DNA of 34,097 nt from NCBI GenBank assembly GCA_964195515.1, contig CAXMQO010000121.1:1-34097 (forward strand), in the 5' to 3' direction. The notes under the pieces are model-generated. The model searched no databases. It worked only from the letters and a program-made list of their open reading frames with translations, and was not told the origin of the DNA. The number at the start of each line of letters is the position of its first letter. Position 1 is the stretch's first letter. Origin of the DNA: JAHEEL01 sp964195515 (GTDB lineage: Bacteria > Actinomycetota > Acidimicrobiia > Spongiisociales > UBA5794). The translations under genes were made by a program, and so were the position numbers. Positions 1-8,320 of this stretch are shown here, one piece after another.

Positions 1-961
1 GCACGAACGCGTCCGGATTGGGTGCGTTCCCTATGGCCATTGAACCCCTCAGCTGGTTCGTCGACTCGTACTCGCGCTCTTCGAGCCAGTGCCGCATTTC
101 AGCGAGCACCGTCCGGACATGACCCGCACCCCTCTTGAGTAGCGCCGAGGTCATCATTGCGACATTCGAGCCTGCGAGCAGCGCCTTGATGACATCTTCC
201 GCGTCGTGCACCCCGGACGTCACGGCGAGGTCGGCTTCAACCCTTCCGCTCAAGAGGGCGATCCACCGGAGTGGCAACAACAGGTCGTTGGATGTCGAGA
301 GCTTCACCTTCGGCACGACCTCCAGGCTCTCGAGGTCGATGTCGGGCTGGTAGAAGCGGTTGAACAGAACAAGCCCATCTGCCCCGGTTTCAACGAGTCT
401 GACGGCCATATTCGGTGTCGACGAGAAGTACGGCCCGACCTTGACGGAGAGCGGGATCGAGATCTGCTCGTGGACCTCCCAGACGAGGTCGAGGTATCGC
501 TGTTCAATCTCGGTTCCTGCTGTCGCGAGATCGGTTGCGATCAGGTAGACGTTGAGTTCGAGGGCGTCGGCACCCGCAGCCTCGATCCGCTTCGCATAGT
601 TGACCCAACCACCGTTCGTCGTTCCGTTGAGCGAACCGATCACCGGGATCGAGAGCGCTTCTTTCGCATCGGTGATATGCCGCAGATACGACTCGGTTCG
701 CGTGGCGTAGTCGTCGAACTCGGGAAAGTACCCGGACAGTGCCTCGGCGAACGACTCGGCGCCCCTCTCCATGACACGTTGCATCTCCATCGCCTCGTGT
801 TCGATCTGCTCCTCGAACAAGGACGGCAACACTACGGCTGCCACACCGGCCTCTTCCAGGCTCCGCAATCCATCGAGTGTGCCCGTCAACGGCGATGACG
901 ACGCGACGAGTGGGTTCTTCAGTTCGAGACCCAGGTAGGTGGTGGCGAGGTCGACGCTCAT
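1..961 (-). CDS. Dihydroorotate dehydrogenase-like flavoprotein (C-terminus outside window)
   Basis: The frame is open from an ATG at 961 to the window edge, about 320 codons, so the C-terminus is missing. The protein begins MSVDLATTYLGLELKNPLV, the usual start of class 1 DHOD-fold barrels. Other barrel landmarks are GSLNGTTNGGW near residue 110, GADALELNVYL near 135, SVKVGPYF near 180 (the FMN-lysine strand) and GVHDAEDVIKALLAGS near 250. Proteins of this kind commonly follow nifJ and are annotated as DHOD-like; whether they make orotate is not established. Here the ATG overlaps the nifJ stop by 4 bp (ATGA), so the two are almost certainly translationally coupled and may share a redox role. 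Family assignment is firm; the substrate is unknown. Confidence 0.85.
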   Translation of the reverse strand, partial: MSVDLATTYLGLELKNPLVASSSPLTGTLDGLRSLEEAGVAAVVLPSLFEEQIEHEAMEMQRVMERGAESFAEALSGYFPEFDDYATRTESYLRHITDAKEALSIPVIGSLNGTTNGGWVNYAKRIEAAGADALELNVYLIATDLATAGTEIEQRYLDLVWEVHEQISIPLSVKVGPYFSSTPNMAVRLVETGADGLVLFNRFYQPDIDLESLEVVPKVKLSTSNDLLLPLRWIALLSGRVEADLAVTSGVHDAEDVIKALLAGSNVAMMTSALLKRGAGHVRTVLAEMRHWLEEREYESTNQLRGSMAIGNAPNPDAFV

Positions 962-3900
962 GACTCCTCCTCATCGTCGGTGCCGATCCAGTCGATCCCC
1001 GTGAACCCCTGGTACAGCTTCCAGCGAGTGTCGATGTCTTGCTGGGCCAGGGCCATCAACTCTGCTGCGTGATCCGGATTGACCCGGCTCAACACCGCAT
1101 AGCGTGCTTCCTTGGCCGCCACGTCGGCAAACGGGATCGACGGTGGCCTGCTGTCGATCCTGAAAGGTTGCTTGCCCTGATCGACCATCCGCGGGTCGTA
1201 GCGATACAGGGGCCAGTAGCCGGCTGCCACGAGGTCGCCCTGGTGGGACATCGACTGCTCCATGTCGATCCCGTGGGCGATACACGTCGAGTATGCGATG
1301 ACGAGCGATGGTCCGGGGTAGGACTCAGCCTCGGCGATGGCCTTGACCGCTTGGGTGTTGTTCGCGCCCATCGCGATCTGCGCCACGTACACATTGCCGT
1401 ACGACATCGCGATCTGCCCGAGGTCCTTCTTCGCCGTCGCCTTGCCTCCCGCGGCAAATTGCGCAACAGCCGCTCTCGGCGTCGCTTTCGATGACTGTCC
1501 CCCCGTGTTCGAGTACACCTCGGTGTCGAGCACGAGGATGTTGATGTTCTTTCCCGTGGAGAGGGCATGGTCGAGGCCGCCGAAGCCGATGTCGTAGGCC
1601 CATCCGTCGCCGCCCATTATCCACACGCTCTTCTTGACGAGTGCACCGGCCACGGTCTCGAGTCTTCGTGCCTCTTCGTCGTCGATCGCCGGTAGCAGCG
1701 CCATCAACTCGGCGACACGAGTCCGCTGGGCTTCGATCCCTGCGTGGTCGGACTGGTCGGCTTCGAGGATCGCTCCGACCAGGTTCTCGCCGACGAGCCC
1801 GGAAATCGCACCAACGAGACGTCGCGCTTCCGTAGTCTCGATGTCGAGCGCAAGCCGCATGCCGAGGCCGAATTCTGCGTTGTCTTCGAACAACGAGTTC
1901 GACCAGGCGGGGCCGCGACCCTGTTCGTTCGTCCGCCACGGTGTCGTCGGGAGGTTGCCGCCGTAGATGGACGAGCAGCCGGTTGCGTTGGCCACGACCA
2001 TGCGGTCTCCGAAGAGTTGGCTGACCAGCTTGACATACGGCGTTTCCCCGCAGCCTGCGCACGCACCGGAGAACTCGAAGAGCGGTTCGAGCATCTGCGA
2101 GCCCTTCACCGTCTCCAGTTTGAACTGATCGCGCGAAGGCTCCGGAATCGTCAGGAAGAAATCCCAGTTCGCCCGTTCCTCTTCGAGGTGGTCAAGCTTC
2201 GGCTCCATGTCGATCGCCTTGTGCTTGACCTCGGTCTTCGACTTCGCAGGGCAGACGTCGACGCAGACGCCGCAACCGGTGCAGTCGTCCGGGGCGACCT
2301 GGATCGTCATGAGATGATCGGGCAGCTCGCGGCTCTTGAACCCGCGGGACTTGAACGTGTCCGGTGCCCCGTCGAGCGACGAGGGCTCGAACACCTTCAT
2401 CCTGATCGCAGCGTGAGGGCACGTGAGGGCGCATTTGGCGCATTCGATACAGATGTCAGGATCGAAGATCGGGATGTCGACGGCGATGCTGCGCTTCTCG
2501 TATTGTGTCGTCGCCGTCATGAACGTCCCATCGACCGGCATGGCCGAGACCGGCAGCAGGTCGCCCCGGTCCTCGAGCATCATCGCCGTGACTCGCTGCA
2601 CGAAGTCCGGTGCATCCGCAGGAACCGTGCGCCTCATCTCGATCGTCGACGTGGCCTCGGACGGCACGGTGACGCGGTGCAGATTCTCTACCGCCCCGTC
2701 GACAGCGGCGAAGTTCTTCTCAACGACAACGTCACCGAACTTCGCATACGACTTGGTGATCGTCTTCTTGATCGACTTGATCGCCTCCGCCTCCGGCATG
2801 AGGCCGGCGAGGGCGAAGAAACAGGTTTGGAGCACTGTGTTCGTCCGATGCCCGAGTCCGGCGTCCCGTGCCACCTCCGTTGCATCGACGACGTAAAAGG
2901 CGAGTTCCTTCTCGATGATCTCGCGCTGCACGTTCGCCGGCAGCTCGTCCCAGACCTCATCCGGGCCGTACGGGCTGTTCAGGAGGAACGTCGAGCCCTT
3001 CTCCGCTTTCGCCAGGACATCGACCTTGTGGATGAACTCGAACTGGTGGCATGCGACGAAGGTCGCATCCGAGATGAGATAGGTGGCAGCGATGGGTGAA
3101 GTGTCGAATCGCACGTGCGACGTGGTCATCGCACCCGACTTCCGCGAGTCATAGACGAAGTATCCCTGTGCGTACAGGGTCGTCTCATCACCGACGATCT
3201 TGACGGTGTTCTTGTTCGCCCCGACGGTTCCGTCTGCGCCGAGACCGTAGAAGACGGCCCTGACTTGCGCCTCGTGTCCCGTCTGGAATTCCTCGGGTAT
3301 GTCGATGGACAGATGTGTGACGTCGTCGACGATGCCGACCGTGAACCGGCGCTTCGGGTCGGCTTTCCGGGCCTCGTCAAAGACGCCTGCGACCATCGCG
3401 GGAGTGAACTCCTTCGACGAAAGTCCGTAGCGGCCGCCGATGACACGCGGCGGAACGGTCCAGGAGGTCCGTCCAAGCTGCGTCTCTTCCATGACGACCA
3501 TCATCACGTCCTGGTGGAGCGGCTCTCCAACGGCGCCAGGTTCCTTCGTGCGGTCGAGAACAACGATGGTCTTGGCTGTTGAGGGCAGCGCGGCAATCAG
3601 CGCTTGGGCGGAGAAAGGCCGGAAGAGCCGCACTTTGACGAGTCCCACCTTCTCTCCCCGGCCGACGAGCGCTTCGACTGCTTCCTCTGCCGCACCGACA
3701 CCCGAACCCATCATGACGATGACTTCGGTGGCATCGGGTGCGCCGACATAGTCGAAGAGGTGATACGAGCGGCCGATCTGCTCGGCGAAACGATCCATCG
3801 CGCCCTGGACGATGTCCGGCACCGCGTCGTAGAAACGGTTGCAGGCCTCGCGGGCCTGGAAGAAGACGTCCGGATTTTGGGCCGTCCCGCGAAGGACGGG

Positions 3901-4554
3901 ATGGTCCGGGTCCATCCGCCGTTTCCTATGGGCGAGCACCCCGTCGATGGGGATCAGCTCCCGGAGATCATCGTCGGAGATCTCTTCGATCATGTTCACT
4001 TCGTGCGATGTGCGGAAACCATCGAAAAAGTGGAGGAACGGCACCCTGCTCTCGAGCGTCGTCATCTGGGCGACCGCCGCCATATCGTGGGCTTCCTGCA
4101 CGGAGTTCGAGGCAAGCAGCGCCCATCCCGTGCCGCGTGTCGCCATCACGTCGCTGTGGTCTCCGAAGATCGATAGTGCGTGCGTCGCCACTGACCTCGC
4201 AGCGACGTGGAAAACCGCAGGCGTCAACTCGCCCGCGATCTTGAACATGTTCGGGATCATCAAGAGAAGCCCTTGCGAGGCCGTGAATGTGCCGGTCAGA
4301 GCCCCGCCCTGGATCGCTCCGTGCACGGCGCCTGCGGCTCCCGCTTCGCTCTGCATCTCCATGACATCCGGGATGTTCCCCCAGATGTTCGGTCGACCCT
4401 GGTTCGACCAGGCGTCTGCGTGTTCCCCCATCGGAGACGAGGGTGTGATCGGGTAGATGGCAAGGACTTCGTTCGTGCGGTATGCGACCGACGCGGCGGC
4501 TTCATTGCCGTCGACGGTGACAACGGTCCGCGTCGGTGCCTCGATGATGGTCAT
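958..4554 (-). CDS. nifJ: Pyruvate:ferredoxin (flavodoxin) oxidoreductase, single chain
   Basis: This 1198-residue protein has the full NifJ/PFOR architecture on one chain. Domain I carries the pyruvate-binding EVLAIYPITPSSPMGEHAD segment. Domain II and the gamma-like region follow (VGLVKVRLFRPF; VFYGLGADGTVGANKNTVKI). A two-[4Fe-4S] ferredoxin module has CIECAKCALTCPHA near residue 700 and CTGCGVCVDVCPAKS near 755. The thiamine-diphosphate domain has SGACAGCGETPYVKL near 830 and GDGWAYDIGFGGLDHALS near 980. It catalyses CoA-dependent oxidative decarboxylation of pyruvate to acetyl-CoA with ferredoxin or flavodoxin as acceptor, in the cytoplasm. The length is typical. A GGAGGG ribosome site lies about 8 nt before the ATG. 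A TAACAT box at 4587-4592 could be its own -10. It overlaps the DHOD-like gene by 4 bp. Confidence 0.97.
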   Translation of the reverse strand: MTIIEAPTRTVVTVDGNEAAASVAYRTNEVLAIYPITPSSPMGEHADAWSNQGRPNIWGNIPDVMEMQSEAGAAGAVHGAIQGGALTGTFTASQGLLLMIPNMFKIAGELTPAVFHVAARSVATHALSIFGDHSDVMATRGTGWALLASNSVQEAHDMAAVAQMTTLESRVPFLHFFDGFRTSHEVNMIEEISDDDLRELIPIDGVLAHRKRRMDPDHPVLRGTAQNPDVFFQAREACNRFYDAVPDIVQGAMDRFAEQIGRSYHLFDYVGAPDATEVIVMMGSGVGAAEEAVEALVGRGEKVGLVKVRLFRPFSAQALIAALPSTAKTIVVLDRTKEPGAVGEPLHQDVMMVVMEETQLGRTSWTVPPRVIGGRYGLSSKEFTPAMVAGVFDEARKADPKRRFTVGIVDDVTHLSIDIPEEFQTGHEAQVRAVFYGLGADGTVGANKNTVKIVGDETTLYAQGYFVYDSRKSGAMTTSHVRFDTSPIAATYLISDATFVACHQFEFIHKVDVLAKAEKGSTFLLNSPYGPDEVWDELPANVQREIIEKELAFYVVDATEVARDAGLGHRTNTVLQTCFFALAGLMPEAEAIKSIKKTITKSYAKFGDVVVEKNFAAVDGAVENLHRVTVPSEATSTIEMRRTVPADAPDFVQRVTAMMLEDRGDLLPVSAMPVDGTFMTATTQYEKRSIAVDIPIFDPDICIECAKCALTCPHAAIRMKVFEPSSLDGAPDTFKSRGFKSRELPDHLMTIQVAPDDCTGCGVCVDVCPAKSKTEVKHKAIDMEPKLDHLEEERANWDFFLTIPEPSRDQFKLETVKGSQMLEPLFEFSGACAGCGETPYVKLVSQLFGDRMVVANATGCSSIYGGNLPTTPWRTNEQGRGPAWSNSLFEDNAEFGLGMRLALDIETTEARRLVGAISGLVGENLVGAILEADQSDHAGIEAQRTRVAELMALLPAIDDEEARRLETVAGALVKKSVWIMGGDGWAYDIGFGGLDHALSTGKNINILVLDTEVYSNTGGQSSKATPRAAVAQFAAGGKATAKKDLGQIAMSYGNVYVAQIAMGANNTQAVKAIAEAESYPGPSLVIAYSTCIAHGIDMEQSMSHQGDLVAAGYWPLYRYDPRMVDQGKQPFRIDSRPPSIPFADVAAKEARYAVLSRVNPDHAAELMALAQQDIDTRWKLYQGFTGIDWIGTDDEEES

Positions 4555-4617
4555 GTGGGAAAGCCCTCCGGAATCGCGATGCCCCCATGTTAGGAGACCC
4601 TCGCGCCGGGCTCTCCG

Positions 4618-5385
4618 TCAGGCTTCGAGTCCGGTTGCCTCTCCCGCTTCGGCCTGGGTGGCTTCTCCACCGGTCGTCAACCCCAGTTCCGCCTTCAGCT
4701 CTTCGAGTTTGGCGTCGGCCTGTGCCTCGTTCATCGCCTGGCGCAACTCAGCTTCGCCACCATCGGGTGTCGCCTCGAAGATCTCGGCCTTTGCCATTGC
4801 CTGTGCCTTGCGCTTCTCGATCTTGTCCTCGACGGATTCGAGCGTTGGCAGCGAGTCATCGAGTGTCGCCGACATCGACTGGACGGCGGCGTTCACCGTC
4901 TCTTGCATCTTCGCCTGCTCGAGTGCACCAAGCAGTTCCATCTGCTTCGCGGAGAGTTCCTGTAGCTTCACGGCATTGGCCTGCACGGCCCGCTTGGCTT
5001 CATCGGCCTGGGTGATCGCCGTCCCGTATTGACCCTTGAGGGATGTCAGGTTGTTCTCGGCGGCCTGCAGCTTCGTAGCCTGTGCCTGGGCAATGTTCGT
5101 CCACTTGGCAACCCCGGCCGTGTCGCCGGCAGCCTTGGACTCCTCAGCCTTGAGGATCGCCTGCTTCGCCATCTCCCGGGTCTCGCCGACCTGATCGGCG
5201 GCCTTCTCGATCTTGCTCTCGAGTTGGGTACGGTGCGCCACGATGTTGGCGGCCTGGTTCCGGAGATCCTGGTTCTTCTTCTTTGCTTGATCGATCGCCA
5301 TGTTGATCTCGATCTCGGGATCCATCATGCCGTCTGACGTCGACTTGAACCATGACTTGATGTACAGCCACCATTTCTTGAACAT
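4618..5385 (-). CDS. pspA: PspA/IM30 family membrane-stress protein
   Basis: The protein is about 255 residues and almost entirely helical. It starts with an amphipathic FKKWWLYIKSWFKS helix, followed by DPEIEINMAIDQAKKKNQDLRNQ, the conserved PspA N-terminal region, and long Ala/Gln/Glu-rich coiled coils. The C-terminal tail is Gly/Ala/Glu-rich. PspA proteins assemble on the inner face of the stressed membrane (ESCRT-III fold) and help keep it sealed. An in-frame ATG at 5391 would add two residues (MR), but the AGAGGG ribosome site at about 5392-5397 touches that ATG and is well spaced from the ATG at 5385, so I chose 5385. A TAGAAT box at 5422-5427 is a possible -10. The gene upstream encodes a TPM-like membrane protein, a known companion of PspA. 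Confidence 0.93.
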   Translation of the reverse strand: MFKKWWLYIKSWFKSTSDGMMDPEIEINMAIDQAKKKNQDLRNQAANIVAHRTQLESKIEKAADQVGETREMAKQAILKAEESKAAGDTAGVAKWTNIAQAQATKLQAAENNLTSLKGQYGTAITQADEAKRAVQANAVKLQELSAKQMELLGALEQAKMQETVNAAVQSMSATLDDSLPTLESVEDKIEKRKAQAMAKAEIFEATPDGGEAELRQAMNEAQADAKLEELKAELGLTTGGEATQAEAGEATGLEA

Positions 5386-5436
5386 TCGCATCCCTCTCTT
5401 GTGGTACGTGCGGTGCCTTCGATTCTAGGAGAGGCT

Positions 5437-6507
5437 TCAGCCTCTGCGGCGGCCGCCGCCCCGCATACGCGTGCTGCTCGTCGATCGGGAGCGAGAACCG
5501 GAGCTCGACGACCCGCGAGGTGAACGACGCGATGAGGCCATCGATCCCATCAGCAGACCGGTCATCATCGCCGCAGTGCCGGAGGATCGACGCCGATCCG
5601 GCCGCCGGTAGATGGACGCCGGGACGCGAGGAGGTGTCGTGAGTGGGGAGGCTCCCGGCACCGGGGCGGTCGGTCGGGGCTTCTCCGGCTTCGGTGGAGG
5701 GGGTTCACCATCGAGGAGCGCCTCCACGCTGTCGAGGCGCCAGATCGCCATGTCGAGCTCCTCCGCCGTGGCGATGAGCTCCTGGGGAGTAGCTGCCCCT
5801 TCGTAGGTGTCGAGCGCATCGGCGTAGGCGGCGGTCGCGGACTCGTAGAGAACCCGGGCGGCAGGATCCGTTGACGCGGTGATCTCGTCTTCAAGGTCGA
5901 TGATGTCATTGGCGACGTCGTCGAGGCGCTTCTTGACCTCGGCCCTCGCATCCTCGATCGACCGCTCTGCCTCCCGCTTCGAGGACCGAGAGGTCCTCCA
6001 AAGGATGAACGCCACCCCGGCGACAATGATCAGGAGGAGGATCCATCCCCAGGGCAATCCGCCACCACCTCCCGGTTCGGCGCCGCCGACGGGTTCTCCG
6101 ATAAGGGTTGCGACAAAGAGTTCCACGACGTCGGTGTCCGAGGAGCCGTCGAGAGAGACATCGGTCGCCTCGTCGAGTTGCTCCCGAGTATAGATGTCAC
6201 CCTCGGACGCCCACCCGGCCGTCTCGGGAGCGACCACGAAGACGGTGCCTGTTCCGCCCATCTCGTTAAGCGTGTTCTCCGCAAAGATCGTGGCACCACC
6301 GGGGGGCTCGATCGCGAGGACCGCAATCGAGAGATTGCCTCCAGCGAATCGGGCCTCGGCAACTGCGTCTTCGACTGCATTACGGTCGGCATCAGACCCG
6401 TCTTCGATGAAGAAACCCTGGGCTACAAGTACCGGAGCAACGTCGACCGGTTGCGCGGCGGCGACGAGGATGACAAGGGCGAAGGCGGCGAGTATCAATC
6501 GTTTCAT
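5437..6507 (-). CDS. TPM-like membrane protein with coiled coil and Arg/Ser-rich tail
   Basis: The 356-residue protein has a signal segment at 1-19 (MKRLILAAFALVILVAAAQ). An extracytoplasmic domain at about 30-135 has the alternating pattern of TPM/YgcG domains (NLSIAVLAIEPPGGATIF then GTGTVFVVAPETAGW). A transmembrane helix spans about 151-170 (LPWGWILLLIIVAGVAFILW). A charged coiled coil follows at 175-260, then a Pro-rich segment and a strongly Arg/Ser-rich tail ending RMRGGGRRRG. A longer reading frame begins upstream at 6723, but it lies inside the proline dehydrogenase gene; the ATG at 6507 begins the signal peptide. There is no Shine-Dalgarno, but TACCCT sits 6 nt before the ATG, suggesting leaderless transcription. 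It lies directly upstream of pspA. TPM assignment is by pattern and less certain than the topology. Confidence 0.8.
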   Translation of the reverse strand: MKRLILAAFALVILVAAAQPVDVAPVLVAQGFFIEDGSDADRNAVEDAVAEARFAGGNLSIAVLAIEPPGGATIFAENTLNEMGGTGTVFVVAPETAGWASEGDIYTREQLDEATDVSLDGSSDTDVVELFVATLIGEPVGGAEPGGGGGLPWGWILLLIIVAGVAFILWRTSRSSKREAERSIEDARAEVKKRLDDVANDIIDLEDEITASTDPAARVLYESATAAYADALDTYEGAATPQELIATAEELDMAIWRLDSVEALLDGEPPPPKPEKPRPTAPVPGASPLTTPPRVPASIYRRPDRRRSSGTAAMMTGLLMGSMASSRRSPRGSSSSGSRSRSTSSTRMRGGGRRRG

Positions 6508-6513
6508 GGAATG

Positions 6514-6519
6514 AGGGTA
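6514..6519 (-). promoter_or_regulatory. Candidate -10 box for leaderless start of the TPM-like gene
   Basis: TACCCT reads toward the ATG at 6507 with a 6-nt gap and no Shine-Dalgarno between. This geometry is that of a TANNNT -10 box whose transcript starts at the start codon. Inference from sequence only. Confidence 0.45.
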
Positions 6520-6542
6520 CCCACCGTCATCGAGGTCATCGC

Positions 6543-7454
6543 CTACCTCCCCGCTGCCGCTCGGAGGAAGAACGCCACGTTCGCGGGGCGCTCGGCCATC
6601 CTGCGCGTGAGATACGGGTACCAGGCGGTGCCGTACGGCACATAGACGCGAACCGGGTATCCCTCGTCGAGGAGCGATCTCTGAAGGTTCCTCCGGACGC
6701 CGTAGAGCATCTGGAACTCCCACGGCTCGGCGCGGCTACCAGCGAGCCGTTTCGTGAGGTTGATCCGTTCGTCGTCGTGGGTGGCGAATGCCGCTGTGAT
6801 CCCGGGAGTCGCCATCAGTCGCCGGGTGAGCGCGTCGAAGGCGGCATCGACTCCGCCCTTGTCTTGATGGGCGACCTCTGCCGGTTCGGCGTACGCCCCC
6901 TTGCAAAGCCGCACGAGGCCGCCGTGCACGACGATGCGGTCGAGATCGGCGGGGGTGCGATAGAGGTAGCTCTGGACGGCAATGCCGACATTTCCGTGCC
7001 GAGCCTGAACCGTCTCGAAAGCCGACACGGTCTTCTCGACAAGTTCGGATTCCTCCATGTCGATCGTCACTGTCGTCCCGGCGTCGGCGGCGCGGGCTGC
7101 GAGCGCACCAAGGGATTCGACGGCGAGGTCATCATCGAGGCCGAGGCCGAGTTGGGTCAACTTCACAGAGATGTTGGCGTCGAGGCCGTCCTCGCGGATC
7201 CGGTCGAGACATCCGAGGTAGCCATCACGAGCAGCAACGGCAGCCGGCCCGTCGGTCACGTGTTCCCCGAGATGATCGAGCGAGACCCACGCCCCCATCT
7301 CGTTCAGAGTCAAGGCGGTGGTAGCAGCCTCGTCGATCGTCTCCCCCGCGACGAAACGGTGCGAGAGACGACGCCCCGCCGCGGACTCGGAGAAGAGCTT
7401 GCGGACACTTGTACGACTGGTGACGGCGAGGACGGTGCGGCCGACGACGTTCAT
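6543..7454 (-). CDS. Proline dehydrogenase (monofunctional)
   Basis: This 303-residue FAD-dependent (beta/alpha)8 barrel oxidises L-proline to delta-1-pyrroline-5-carboxylate. Diagnostic motifs are SVKLTQLG at 96-103, IDMEES at 131-136, VQSYLYRT at 160-167, RLCKGAY at 182-188 (K185 contacts flavin and substrate), FATHDDERI at 223-231, EFQMLYGVRR at 246-255, and YLTRRMAERPAN at 281-292 with the paired arginines that bind the proline carboxylate. The length matches the monofunctional PRODH class found in Actinomycetota rather than bifunctional PutA. No P5C dehydrogenase gene is in the window. The ATG overlaps the proC stop by 4 bp, so the biosynthetic and catabolic enzymes of the proline/P5C pair are translated together, which is odd. 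Confidence 0.95.
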   Translation of the reverse strand: MNVVGRTVLAVTSRTSVRKLFSESAAGRRLSHRFVAGETIDEAATTALTLNEMGAWVSLDHLGEHVTDGPAAVAARDGYLGCLDRIREDGLDANISVKLTQLGLGLDDDLAVESLGALAARAADAGTTVTIDMEESELVEKTVSAFETVQARHGNVGIAVQSYLYRTPADLDRIVVHGGLVRLCKGAYAEPAEVAHQDKGGVDAAFDALTRRLMATPGITAAFATHDDERINLTKRLAGSRAEPWEFQMLYGVRRNLQRSLLDEGYPVRVYVPYGTAWYPYLTRRMAERPANVAFFLRAAAGR

Positions 7455-8275
7455 TCTCCGAAGTCGTCCGAAACCCGCTCGCCTAGTTCGCGGGATCGTT
7501 GCGCCGCGGCCTGGATGGCGTCCTCCATGAGTGCCCTGAATCCGCCCTCTTCGAGCACATGCATCGCGGCGGCAGTCGTGCCACCGGGTGAGGTCACCTC
7601 TCCACGGAGTCGGAAGGCGCTCTTGTCAGATTCGGCGAGCAGCGTCCCGGAGCCCTTCAACGTCTGATGGACGAGGCGCTCGGCGGCATGATGGGGAAGA
7701 CCTTCCCGAATCGCAGCTTCGGTCATCGCCTCAGCCAAGAGGAAGACGTACGCAGGCCCTGTTCCCGAAACGGCGGTCACGGCATCGAGGAGATCCTCTG
7801 AGAGCCGAATCGTGTCGCCCACCGCACCGAGAACAGCGGCAGCGTCTTCGAGCGCCGACTCGTCGGCGTCAGAACCGCCGCAGTACGCGGTGATCCCTTC
7901 GTCGACGGCTGCCGGTGTGTTCGGCATCGCGCGAATAATCGGGATGCCCGGCAATGCTTCCTCGAAGGAGGCGATCGTGACACCCGCAGCGAGGGAGACA
8001 ATCACCTGATCCGGGGTCATCGTTTCACGGATCTGAGCGAGGAGGCTGACCACATCCCTCGGCTTGACGGCTATGACGACGACTCGCTTGCCCGCGGCGG
8101 CTTCTGCAGGGTCGAGCGTGGTCGCGATTCCAGTGCGAAACTCTGCCTCCCTAATCCGCTCGGGTCTCCTGGCCGCGAGCGAAAGGTCGGCGGGTTCCCA
8201 CCCGGCGCGGATGAGTCCGAGCGCGAAGATCTCCCCCATCGATCCGGCTCCAAGAATCGCAACGGACGGTTTCAT
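7451..8275 (-). CDS. proC: Pyrroline-5-carboxylate reductase
   Basis: The 274-residue protein catalyses NAD(P)H-dependent reduction of P5C to L-proline, the last biosynthetic step. The N-terminal Rossmann motif is VAILGAGSMGEIFALGLI. Further landmarks are VVIAVKPRDV, SLAAGVTIASFEEALP, IRAMPNTPAAVDEGITAY and the C-terminal signature AVSGTGPAYVFLLAEAMTEAAIREGL plus LRGEVTSPGGTTAAAMHVLE. A GTG at 8278 immediately precedes the ATG at 8275. I prefer the ATG because a TAACAT box ends 7 nt before it and no Shine-Dalgarno is present, as in other probable leaderless genes here. A perfect 27-bp palindrome sits just upstream of that box. The stop overlaps the proline dehydrogenase ATG. Confidence 0.96.
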   Translation of the reverse strand: MKPSVAILGAGSMGEIFALGLIRAGWEPADLSLAARRPERIREAEFRTGIATTLDPAEAAAGKRVVVIAVKPRDVVSLLAQIRETMTPDQVIVSLAAGVTIASFEEALPGIPIIRAMPNTPAAVDEGITAYCGGSDADESALEDAAAVLGAVGDTIRLSEDLLDAVTAVSGTGPAYVFLLAEAMTEAAIREGLPHHAAERLVHQTLKGSGTLLAESDKSAFRLRGEVTSPGGTTAAAMHVLEEGGFRALMEDAIQAAAQRSRELGERVSDDFGE

Positions 8276-8282
8276 CACATCA

Positions 8283-8288
8283 ATGTTA
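8283..8288 (-). promoter_or_regulatory. Candidate -10 box for leaderless proC
   Basis: TAACAT reads toward proC, ends 7 nt before the ATG at 8275, and no ribosome site lies between. The neighbouring palindrome (8294-8320) would cover the -35 region. Confidence 0.45.
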
Positions 8289-8293
8289 GATGT

Positions 8294-8320
8294 GCTCTAC
8301 GAGCCCAGGGCTCGTAGAGC
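8294..8320. repeat. Perfect 13-bp inverted repeat with 1-nt centre
   Basis: Arms gctctacgagccc and gggctcgtagagc flank a single A. The palindrome covers the last codons and stop of the macrodomain gene and extends into the short gap before proC. No T-run follows on the minus strand, so it is not a standard terminator. Relative to the probable proC transcription start it spans about -19 to -45, the position of a regulator site. A related hairpin with the same GAGCCC-A-GGG core lies at 10170-10192. Confidence 0.8.

Noticed and set aside
1744..3099. 451-codon open frame on the plus strand inside nifJ
   Set aside because: It is antisense to a clearly conserved PFOR; the translation is Arg/Asp/Leu-rich low-information text typical of a GC-rich shadow frame.
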